Source: Streptomyces asoensis
Lineage (GTDB): Bacteria > Actinomycetota > Actinomycetes > Streptomycetales > Streptomycetaceae
Length of the DNA stretch: 64,000 nucleotides
Reading direction: 5' to 3'
NCBI RefSeq assembly: GCF_013085465.1
Contig: NZ_CP049838.1
Location: forward strand, 1,302,001 to 1,366,000
Position numbers and translations under genes: made by a program. Shown here piece by piece: positions 44,104 through 50,882 of the stretch. The notes under the pieces were generated by a model. That model was not told the DNA's origin. It ran no database searches and was given only the letters and a program-made list of their open reading frames with translations. The number at the start of each line of letters is the position of its first letter. The first letter of the stretch is position 1.

Positions 44104-45030
44104 TCAGACGGCCGGGGTGCGCATCCAGCGGTTCCAGTACGGCCGCCAGCCGTGGCGGTGCCAGAACGGCGTGGAGATCGGGTTGAACATCGCGTGGTAG
44201 CCGACCGACGCGCCGATGCCCATGGCATCCAGCTCGGCGTGGACGTGGTTGGCGAGGGAGGTGCCGATACCCAGGCCGCGGTAGCCCTCCTTGACGGCCT
44301 GGCAGACCAGATGCGCGACGGGGGTGGCGACGATCTTCGTCGCGAGCCACGCCTGCTGCGGCTCGGAGGGATCCTCGCCCCGGTGCATGCCCACGATCCC
44401 GCCCTCGTACTCGGCGACCCAGATCAGCGGTTCGTCGCGCTTGAACGACGCGGTGATCTCCTCGCGCAGCAGTGCCTCGGTGGTGGCGCGCTCGACGGCG
44501 CCGCTGACGGCGGCGTCGAACCGGGTCTCCACCATCTGAAGTTCGAACACCGCCTCGCTGTCCTCCGGGGTGGCCCGCCGCACGTGGACCCGGCCCGACT
44601 CGGGCACCAGGCCGGTGCCCTTGACCCGGCCGATCATCACGAACTCGGGAACGAATCCGAAGGCACGCAGGACCCGGGTCATGGCCACGTCGCGGCTGGG
44701 CCACTCGACGGCGGCCATGGAGTCCGCACCGGGGCGTTCCGGGTGGCTTTGCATGTACTGCTGCCAGCGCGTGAGCAGAGCGGCCATCTCGTCGGGCCCG
44801 GAGACCCGGGGGGTCAGCTCCCAGCGGTCCAGCGGGCCGAGCACCGCCTCCAGCGCGTCGGCGTCGACACGGGTGTGCGTCAGCAGGCCCTGCGCCCCGT
44901 CGACCTCCAGCAGCTCGTCGCCTTCGCCGGGCTCCGGCAGCGCATCGGCCTCCGGAATCATCCGGTCGACGGGGCGCAGCCGGTCGCGGTGGGCGGCCAG
45001 CACTGATTCCGCCGTCTGTACTTGGGGCAT
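44104..45030 (-). CDS. GNAT-family N-acyltransferase, candidate cyclohexanecarbonyl transferase
   Basis: 308 residues from ATG 45028-45030 (MPQVQTAESVLAAH), with GAGGA upstream. A longer frame from 45123 lacks a ribosome site and overlaps the gap after the dehydroquinase. The C-terminal half has GNAT features: an acetyl-CoA-type pyrophosphate loop near VKEGYRGLGIGTSLANHVH, followed by YHAMFNPISTPFWHRHGW. The N-terminal half (about 150 residues) is probably a degenerate second GNAT fold. It sits 44 bp upstream of the peptide synthetase in the same operon. The logical job is N-acylation of the alanyl group with cyclohexanecarbonyl-CoA made by the genes at 50.9-58.1 kb. That role is inference; another acyl-transfer step is possible. 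Confidence 0.8.
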   Translation of the reverse strand: MPQVQTAESVLAAHRDRLRPVDRMIPEADALPEPGEGDELLEVDGAQGLLTHTRVDADALEAVLGPLDRWELTPRVSGPDEMAALLTRWQQYMQSHPERPGADSMAAVEWPSRDVAMTRVLRAFGFVPEFVMIGRVKGTGLVPESGRVHVRRATPEDSEAVFELQMVETRFDAAVSGAVERATTEALLREEITASFKRDEPLIWVAEYEGGIVGMHRGEDPSEPQQAWLATKIVATPVAHLVCQAVKEGYRGLGIGTSLANHVHAELDAMGIGASVGYHAMFNPISTPFWHRHGWRPYWNRWMRTPAV

Positions 45031-45127
45031 GGTGTCGTGTCCTCGGCTTTCAGTCGTGTCCGTGGCGAAGTCGCGCGGGCGCGGCCGCACGGGAAACAGG
45101 GGGTCTGTCACGGCCAGTGGCACCGCG

Positions 45128-45565
45128 TCAGCGGTCGGTGACCTTCTCCAGCAACGCGCGGGCGGCGAGCCGATAGCCCGTGGCGCCCAGTCCGAAGATC
45201 ACTCCGGTGGCGAGCGGTCCGGTCACCGACTCGTGCCGGAACTGCTCGCGGGCCCAGACATTGGAGAGGTGGACCTCGATCCACGGGCGCGGATAGTTGG
45301 CCAGCGCGTCCCTCAGTCCCCAGCCGGCCATCATCAGGGCGGCGGGATTGACGATCGCGCCGACGGAGTCGTAGTTGCCCTGGATGGTGCGGATCATCTC
45401 CGCCTCACCGTCGTGCTGGAACGCTTCCACTTTCCAGCCGCGTTCCGCCACTTCTTCGGCGACCCATCCTTCGATATCGGCGAGCGTGTCCGTTCCGTAG
45501 ATCTCGGGCTGACGGCTCCCGAGTATGCCGAGATTCGGCCCGTTCACCAACAGAAGCCTGCTCAA
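45128..45565 (-). CDS. rifJ: Type II 3-dehydroquinase family, aminoDHQ dehydratase
   Basis: 145 residues with a TTG start (45563-45565) preceded by AAAGGG. No ATG or GTG gives the conserved N-terminus LLVNGPNLGILGSRQPEIYG. Type II dehydroquinase marks are GPN, R/Y in SRQPEIYG, VNPAAL, EVHLSNVWAREQFRHES and GVIFGLGATGY. Where the family has a substrate-binding His in an N-x5-H-T-S pattern, this protein has N-PAALM-M-A-G, so the His is Met. It should convert aminoDHQ to aminodehydroshikimate; it may or may not still use plain dehydroquinate. It is first in the minus-strand operon with GNAT, peptide synthetase and kinase. The symbol is that of the rifamycin-cluster counterpart. Confidence 0.92.
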   Translation of the reverse strand: MSRLLLVNGPNLGILGSRQPEIYGTDTLADIEGWVAEEVAERGWKVEAFQHDGEAEMIRTIQGNYDSVGAIVNPAALMMAGWGLRDALANYPRPWIEVHLSNVWAREQFRHESVTGPLATGVIFGLGATGYRLAARALLEKVTDR

Positions 45566-45661
45566 TGCGCACCCTTTGTCTGTACGGAACCACCGGGAAG
45601 TGCTTTTTGTAGCACGGCCGTTGACAGGTAAACACCGCTCCTCGGTATGCCCGCAATCACA

Positions 45662-45690
45662 AGGGGGAACATAGGGGGGTCACCAGGGGA
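45662..45690 (+). promoter_or_regulatory. Triple G-tract element upstream of the AHBA synthase promoter
   Basis: G-runs at 45663-45667, 45674-45679 and 45686-45689 are spaced about 11 bp. The core is TAGGGGGGTCACCAGGGG. The element ends 1 nt before the -35 hexamer, the usual place for a class II activator site. Similar elements lie at 39087-39113 (minus) and 49066-49093. The proposed ligand is the LAL regulator at 58153-61086, by inference. Confidence 0.55.
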
Positions 45691-45720
45691 ATGACGCCTC
45701 GCCAACCCCTGGGCTAGCGT
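45691..45720 (+). promoter_or_regulatory. Vegetative-type promoter for the AHBA synthase operon
   Basis: -35 ATGACG (45691-45696), an 18-bp spacer and -10 TAGCGT (45715-45720), close to the Streptomyces HrdB consensus. The leader to the AHBA synthase start at 45918 would be about 190 nt. Confidence 0.6.
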
Positions 45721-45917
45721 GCTAATTGCGATGACCGACCCCGCCGGGGGCTACTGCCGATCTGCCCGGCCGGGCGCCCGGACCGCGCCGAGGTCGTGTT
45801 CCGGCGCCGGCGTCCGTGTGAACACCCGGCTCGTGAGGGGGGTTCCGTGTCGTGACCTCCGTGGCATTCGCTGCGGCAGTATTCGCATGCGCGTATACCG
45901 AAGGAGCAAGGAACAGC

Positions 45918-47081
45918 ATGAGCAGTGGTGTGCGACTGGGCTCAGACCTTCCGGCGTGGCCGCAGTACGACGACGCGGAGCGGACCGGCCTCATACGTGC
46001 GCTGGAGCAGGGGCAGTGGTGGCGCATGGGCGGTGGCGAGGTCGATGCCTTCGAGCGGGAGTTCGCCGAGTACCACGGGAGCGAGCACGCACTGGCCGTC
46101 ACGAACGGCACGCACGCCCTCGAACTGGCTCTGGAGGTCATGGGTGTCGGTCCCGGCACCGAGGTGATCGTGCCGGCCTTCACCTTCATCTCCTCGTCCC
46201 AGGCCGCTCAGCGCCTCGGCGCGGTCGTGGTGCCGGTGGACGTGGACCCGGAGACGTACTGCATCGATCCGGCCGAGGCCGCCAAGGCCGTCACCGCGAA
46301 GACCCGCGCCATCATGCCCGTGCACATGGCCGGCCAGTTCGCCGACATGGACTCCCTCGACAAGGTCGCCGCCGAATCCGGTGTGCCGCTGATCCAGGAC
46401 GCGGCACACGCCCAGGGCGCCACCTGGAACGGCCGGAGGGTCGGTGAGCTGGGCTCGGTCGCTGCGTTCTCCTTCCAGAACGGCAAGTTGATGACGGCGG
46501 GCGAGGGCGGTGCGGTGCTGTTCCCGACCGCCGAGATGGCGGAACGCGCCTTCGTCCGGCACAGCTGCGGACGCCCCCGCGACGACCGCGGCTACTTCCA
46601 CCGCACCTCGGGCTCCAACTTCCGGCTGAACGAGTTCTCCGCCTCGGTGCTGCGCGCCCAGCTCGCGCGCCTGGACGGGCAGATCCGGACGCGTGAGGAA
46701 CGATGGCCGCTGCTGTCCTCGCTGCTCGCCGAGATCCCCGGCGTGCTGCCGCAGCGGCTGGACCCCCGGGCCGACCGCAACCCGCACTACATGGCCATGT
46801 TCCGAGTTCCCGGCATCACCGAGGAGCGGCGCGCACAGGTGGTCGACACGCTCATCGAGCGAGGTGTCCCCGCGTTCGTGGCGTTCCGCTCGGTCTATCG
46901 CACGGACGCCTTCTGGGAGATGGGCGCGCCGGACCTGTCGGTGGACGAACTGGCCCGCCGCTGCCCCAACTCCGAGGCACTGACATCCGACTGCCTGTGG
47001 CTGCACCACCGGACACTGCTCGGCACCGAGCAGCAGATGCACGAGGTCGCCGCCGTCCTGGCCGACGTCCTCGGCTCATGA
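45918..47081 (+). CDS. rifK: AHBA synthase (PLP-dependent, DegT/DnrJ/EryC1 fold)
   Basis: 387 residues from ATG 45918 with AAGGAG upstream. The enzyme aromatises aminodehydroshikimate to 3-amino-5-hydroxybenzoate, the PKS starter. In rifamycin-type pathways it also acts as transaminase in kanosamine formation together with the neighbouring oxidoreductase. Diagnostic stretches are EQGQWWRMGGGEV, FTFISSSQAAQRLGA, MPVHMAGQFADMD and AFSFQNGKLMTAGEGGA. The Lys of the last motif, near residue 190, is the expected PLP lysine. The N-G-K form of that motif, rather than H-x-x-K, is what I associate with true AHBA synthases. Its stop overlaps the start of the next gene (ATGA). The gene is the hallmark of ansamycin and mitomycin clusters. 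The symbol is that of the rifamycin-cluster counterpart. Confidence 0.96.
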   Translation: MSSGVRLGSDLPAWPQYDDAERTGLIRALEQGQWWRMGGGEVDAFEREFAEYHGSEHALAVTNGTHALELALEVMGVGPGTEVIVPAFTFISSSQAAQRLGAVVVPVDVDPETYCIDPAEAAKAVTAKTRAIMPVHMAGQFADMDSLDKVAAESGVPLIQDAAHAQGATWNGRRVGELGSVAAFSFQNGKLMTAGEGGAVLFPTAEMAERAFVRHSCGRPRDDRGYFHRTSGSNFRLNEFSASVLRAQLARLDGQIRTREERWPLLSSLLAEIPGVLPQRLDPRADRNPHYMAMFRVPGITEERRAQVVDTLIERGVPAFVAFRSVYRTDAFWEMGAPDLSVDELARRCPNSEALTSDCLWLHHRTLLGTEQQMHEVAAVLADVLGS

Positions 47082-48208
47082 CCGCGGCGAACCACGACGG
47101 CCGGCCGATCCGCACCGCTGTGGTGGGGCTCGGCTGGGCGGCTCGCTCCATCTGGCTGCCGCGGCTGCGTCGCCATCCCGACTTCACCGTGAGCGCGGCG
47201 GTCGACCCCGACCCGGCCTCGCGCGCGGCCGTCACCGCGGAGTTCCCGGACACGCCGGTCCTGGCGGCCGTGCACGACTCGGACCCCGCACAGGTGGACC
47301 TGGCCATCGTGGCCGTCCCCAACCACCTGCACTGCGAGATCGCCGGCGGCCTGCTCCTCAAGGGCATCCCGGTATTCCTCGAGAAGCCGGTGTGCCTGAC
47401 GTCGGCGGAGGCGGAGCAGCTGGCCGAAGCCGAACGCGTCGGCGGTGCACGGCTCCTGGCGGGCAGCGCCGCCCGCCACCGCGCCGACGTCCGGGCCCTG
47501 CTCGCGAACGCCGGCGACCTGGGCACGATCCGTCACATCGAGCTGTCCTGGGTGCGTGCCCGGGGTGTGCCGGACGCGGGCGGCTGGTTCACCCGGCGTC
47601 GGCTGTCGGGCGGCGGGGCGCTGGTGGACCTCGGCTGGCATCTGTTCGACATCGCCGCGCCCCTGCTGGGCTCCGCCAACTTCACGCAGGTCACCGGCGC
47701 GGTCTCGGGCGACTTCATCGCGAGGGACACCGCACGAGTCTCCTGGCGCGCCGGGAAGGCCGAGGATGGCCAGGAGAGCAAGCGGGCCGACGTCGGCTTC
47801 ATAGACGTCGAGGACACCGCCCGCGCGTTCCTCGTCACCGACGACGGTGTCTCACTGTCGCTGCACGCGAGTTGGGCCTCGCACGAGGAGCGGGACATCA
47901 CCCGCGTCCGGATCGAAGGCAGCGCGGGCAGTGCGACCCTGCGGTGCACGTTCGGCTTCAGCCCCAACCGCCTGGCGCACCCGGAACTGACCCGCACCGA
48001 CGACGGCCGGACCCGCGACATCCCCGTGCCCGAAGAGCCTGTCGGCACGGAGTACGACCGCCAGCTCGACGAGCTGCTCGGCCAGCTGCGGGACCCGGCC
48101 GGTCCACGGCGGGCCATCGAGGAGGCGCGCCGCACCATCGGCGCCATCGAGCGGATCTACTCCTCGGCCCGCGCCGCGCAGGAGAGCCCCAGGTCGCACC
48201 GGGCGTGA
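47078..48208 (+). CDS. rifL: Gfo/Idh/MocA oxidoreductase, AHBA pathway partner
   Basis: 376 residues; ATG 47078 overlaps the AHBA synthase TGA by 4 nt, so the two are translationally coupled. It has an N-terminal Rossmann motif (TAVVGLGWAARSIW), the EKP motif (GIPVFLEKPVCLT), and the substrate-domain stretch GGGALVDLGWHLFDIA. In the rifamycin pathway the equivalent enzyme oxidises UDP-glucose to a 3-keto sugar, which AHBA synthase aminates on the way to kanosamine. The conserved order K-L-M in this window supports the same function. The symbol is that of the rifamycin-cluster counterpart. Confidence 0.93.
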   Translation: MTAANHDGRPIRTAVVGLGWAARSIWLPRLRRHPDFTVSAAVDPDPASRAAVTAEFPDTPVLAAVHDSDPAQVDLAIVAVPNHLHCEIAGGLLLKGIPVFLEKPVCLTSAEAEQLAEAERVGGARLLAGSAARHRADVRALLANAGDLGTIRHIELSWVRARGVPDAGGWFTRRRLSGGGALVDLGWHLFDIAAPLLGSANFTQVTGAVSGDFIARDTARVSWRAGKAEDGQESKRADVGFIDVEDTARAFLVTDDGVSLSLHASWASHEERDITRVRIEGSAGSATLRCTFGFSPNRLAHPELTRTDDGRTRDIPVPEEPVGTEYDRQLDELLGQLRDPAGPRRAIEEARRTIGAIERIYSSARAAQESPRSHRA

Positions 48209-48303
48209 CCGGCACGACCACCGGTTCGGCCGGGGCCCGCACCACGGCGGCAGCGGTCACACACCCGAAGCCGCCGCCCCACGAAGGAGAACACCACAGC
48301 ACC

Positions 48304-49011
48304 ATGACCAGTCTTGGAACCAGCCAAGGTCCCGCCACCCCCGACATGTGTGACAAGGGGGCGCAGCCGATAGCCGCGGTCGTCTTCGATCTCGACGGGG
48401 TGCTCGTCAACAGCTTCGCCGTGATGCGCCAGGCGTTCACCACCGCCTACGCCGAGGTGGTCGGGGACGGCGAGCCCCCGTTCGAGGAGTACGAGCGCCA
48501 TCTGGGCCGCTACTTCCCCGACATCATGCGGATCATGGGGCTGCCGCTGGAGATGGAGGCGCCGTTCGTCCGTGAGAGCTACCGGCTCGCTCACCTCGTC
48601 CCGGTCTTCGACGGCGTACCGGAGATGCTCAGGGAACTGCGGGCCCGCGATGTCGGGCTCGCCGTCGCCACCGGCAAGAGCGGACCACGGGCCCGTTCGC
48701 TCCTCGAACAACTCGGGCTGCTGAAGCTGTTCACTGTCGTGATCGGCTCCGACGAGGTGGAACGCCCCAAGCCTGCCCCCGACATCGTGCTCAAGGCACT
48801 GGGCGTGCTCGGCTGCGACCCCTCACGGACGGTCATGGTCGGCGACGCGGTCACCGACCTCGCCAGCGCGCGGGGCGCCGGCGTCGCCGCCATAGCCGCT
48901 CTGTGGGGCGAGACCGACGAGGAGACCCTTCTCGCGGAAGGCCCCGATGTCGTGCTGCGCTCCCCCTCGGAACTGCTCGAGGTGTGCGTTGGCAGATCCC
49001 GCACGCCCTGA
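48304..49011 (+). CDS. rifM: HAD-superfamily phosphatase, AHBA pathway
   Basis: 235 residues from ATG 48304, with GAAGGAG about 13 nt upstream. HAD motifs are VVFDLDGVLVNSF (nucleophile Asp), VATGKSG, RPKPAPDIV (Lys) and VGDAVTDLASARGAG (metal-binding acidic residues). Phosphoglycolate-phosphatase-like members of this kind accompany AHBA synthase genes and are assigned to the route to AHBA; the exact substrate is less certain than for the other steps. It follows the oxidoreductase by 95 bp. The next gene starts 376 bp further on and seems to have its own promoter region. The symbol is that of the rifamycin-cluster counterpart. Confidence 0.93.
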   Translation: MTSLGTSQGPATPDMCDKGAQPIAAVVFDLDGVLVNSFAVMRQAFTTAYAEVVGDGEPPFEEYERHLGRYFPDIMRIMGLPLEMEAPFVRESYRLAHLVPVFDGVPEMLRELRARDVGLAVATGKSGPRARSLLEQLGLLKLFTVVIGSDEVERPKPAPDIVLKALGVLGCDPSRTVMVGDAVTDLASARGAGVAAIAALWGETDEETLLAEGPDVVLRSPSELLEVCVGRSRTP

Positions 49012-49387
49012 TCCTGGGCGACATGCTCCGCGTCATCGGGGGCCGCCCAGCTCATGGGCGTCAATTAGGGGGAGGTAGGGGATCCCCAGGGGATTGGGAC
49101 GGGGGCCCATGGATGGAAAGCTTGGACAGGAACATTCACGGGGCCGACATCCCGATCGGACTGTCCTGACGCGGTGGTTCCAGACGCCGAGGACCACCGT
49201 TTGGAGAATCCGATGGAGGAAAACCGGTGGCACTCACCTGGCTGTGGGATCCACAGCCCGTTCCCCACCTTCTACGGCGCCCACCGGAGGCTGTCGAAGG
49301 GTCTTCGAGAAGCATCCTCCAATGATCGCAGTCATATCTCGACCGATATTTCACCGGAGACCCGACGTGGGAAAAGGCGTGACCGAC
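49012..49387. promoter_or_regulatory. Leader region of the DAHP synthase gene
   Basis: This 376-bp stretch has no credible gene. It holds the triple G-tract element (49066-49093). Near 49168-49197 there is an imperfect hairpin, GGTGGTTCC against GGACCACC with a 9-nt loop, a possible terminator or attenuator without a U-run. A TTGGGA at 49094 could be a -35, but no matching -10 was found. Confidence 0.5.
49066..49093 (+). promoter_or_regulatory. Triple G-tract element upstream of DAHP synthase
   Basis: G-runs at 49068-49072, 49078-49081 and 49089-49092. The sequence TAGGGGGAGGTAGGGGATCC runs into CCCAGGGGATTG. It closely matches the AHBA-synthase copy (AAGGGGGAAC, TAGGGGGG, CCAGGGGAATG), apart from small spacing changes. 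It includes the palindrome GGGGATCCCC. Confidence 0.5.
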
Positions 49388-50689
49388 ATGCGTAAGCCGG
49401 CCCTGCAACAACCCGAGTGGGACGACCCGTCACAGGTCCGGCGCATCCGGGAGGTACTGGCCGCACGTCCGCCGCTGGTCAAGGCGGAGGACGTGCGCGT
49501 GTTGCGGACGCTGCTGGCCCAGGTGGCCCGGGGCGAGGCCCTGGTGGTGCAGGCCGGGGACTGCGCCGAGAACCCGGACGAGTGCGACGCCGAGTACGTG
49601 TCGCGCAAGTCCGCGGTGCTCGACCTGCTCGCCGCGACGCTGAAGATGACCACCCACAAGCCGGTCGTGCGGGTCGGACGCATCGCGGGCCAGTTCGCCA
49701 AGCCGCGGTCCAGGCCGCTCGAACGGATCGGGGACCTGGAACTGCCGGTCTACCGGGGCCACATGGTCAACGGCCCGGAGCGCGACCCGGAAAGCCGGCG
49801 GCACGATCCGCTGCGCCTGCTGACCTCGTACATGACGGCCAGCGATGTCATGGAGCACCTGGGCTGGCGCGGCCGCGCGGTGGGTCACCAGCCCCTGATC
49901 GAACCCCGGATGTGGACGAGCCACGAGGCGCTCGTCCTCGACTACGAGGTGCCCCTGATCCGTGAACTGGGTGACGGGCGCCGCTGGCTCGGCTCCACCC
50001 ACTGGCCGTGGATCGGTGAGCGGACCCGTCAGCCGGACGGCGCTCACCTGGACCTCTTGGCCGGCATCGTCAACCCGGTCGCCGTGAAGGTCGGCCCGAC
50101 CACCACCGTGGAGGAGATCACCGTCCTGTGCGAACGGCTCGATCCGCTGCGGGAACCGGGCCGGCTCACCCTCATCGCACGCATCGGCGCCGAGAGAGTC
50201 ACCGACCGGCTGCCCGCGCTCGTGGAGGCGGTCCGGGTTGCCGGCCACCCGGTGATCTGGCTCAGCGACCCCATGCACGGGAACACCGTCGTCGGCCCGG
50301 ACGGGCACAAGACCCGCCTGCTGGAGACCATGGCACGGGAGGTCCGGGGATTCCTCCGGGCCGTGACCGGCGTCGGCGGCACGGCGGGCGGACTGCACCT
50401 GGAGACCACCCCAGACGACGTCCTCGAATGTGCCGCGGACCTCTCCGTGTACGAGGGGAAGGCCGTCCGGCGTACCAGCCTGTGCGACCCCCGGCTCAAT
50501 CCGGAACAGGCCGTTTCGCTGGTCTCCGCCTGGTCCGACGCGGACGTCCGGACCGCCGCACCCGGAGACGGGTCACGGGTGGTCCAGGAAGCGCAGGCAA
50601 TCCCGGGCAGCCGGTCACTGCCTTCCGCGCCGGATTATCAGGAGTTCGAGACCCGGAACCACTCCGCATTGCGGATCAACCAGACGTAG
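49388..50689 (+). CDS. rifH: Class II (plant-type) DAHP / aminoDAHP synthase
   Basis: 433 residues from ATG 49388; an in-frame GTG 9 nt upstream is a possible alternative. Class II family marks are VVQAGDCAE, VRVGRIAGQFAKPRS, YRGHMVNG, LLTSYMTASDVMEHL, VKVGPTTT, SDPMHGNT and GGLHLETTPDDV. In AHBA clusters this enzyme joins phosphoenolpyruvate to imino-erythrose-4-phosphate to give aminoDAHP. The family also makes ordinary DAHP, which could raise shikimate supply for the cyclohexane branch encoded just downstream. Its start lies 376 bp after the phosphatase stop, and its leader carries a copy of the shared G-tract element, so it may begin a separate transcript. The symbol is that of the rifamycin-cluster counterpart. 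Confidence 0.94.
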   Translation: MRKPALQQPEWDDPSQVRRIREVLAARPPLVKAEDVRVLRTLLAQVARGEALVVQAGDCAENPDECDAEYVSRKSAVLDLLAATLKMTTHKPVVRVGRIAGQFAKPRSRPLERIGDLELPVYRGHMVNGPERDPESRRHDPLRLLTSYMTASDVMEHLGWRGRAVGHQPLIEPRMWTSHEALVLDYEVPLIRELGDGRRWLGSTHWPWIGERTRQPDGAHLDLLAGIVNPVAVKVGPTTTVEEITVLCERLDPLREPGRLTLIARIGAERVTDRLPALVEAVRVAGHPVIWLSDPMHGNTVVGPDGHKTRLLETMAREVRGFLRAVTGVGGTAGGLHLETTPDDVLECAADLSVYEGKAVRRTSLCDPRLNPEQAVSLVSAWSDADVRTAAPGDGSRVVQEAQAIPGSRSLPSAPDYQEFETRNHSALRINQT

Positions 50690-50882
50690 GGCGGGTTCCC
50701 GGAATGTTCCACCGAGTGGGTTGAACATATTCCCCATTTCGAACTTCTGACCCTACGAGGTCGGCGTCCGATTTTTCTGTGTGCGTGCGCTTGATGCTTC
50801 GGTGTCGGTGTGCCGTGAGGATTCGGACCGTTTTCCTGTCCTGTCTCGGCCACCACCCCACAGTCAGGGAGTAGTAGGACTC
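50690..50882. other. Intergenic region with an inverted repeat, before the cyclohexane-acyl genes
   Basis: 193 bp without a gene. GGAATGTTC (50701-50709) pairs with GAACATATTCC (50723-50733) with a 2-nt bulge, just after the DAHP synthase stop. It could be a transcription terminator or an operator. The rest is lower in GC than the genes around it. No G-tract element is seen here. Confidence 0.45.

Larger units (their letters stand above)
45566..45917. promoter_or_regulatory. Divergent promoter region, dehydroquinase operon / AHBA synthase operon
   Basis: A 352-bp non-coding region between divergent operons. It holds a good + strand promoter (45691-45720) and the triple G-tract element (45662-45690). 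A TTGACA at about 45620 is followed by a TATGCC box after 19 bp, a weak second + strand candidate. No clear minus-strand promoter was found. A small hairpin GTGCT/AGCAC lies near 45600-45616, in the leader of the dehydroquinase transcript. Confidence 0.6.

Noticed and set aside
41525..44704. Longer reading frame upstream of the peptide synthetase (to 44704)
   Set aside because: The 5' extension overlaps the GNAT gene in another frame and has no domain similarity; ATG 44057-44059 has a strong ribosome site.
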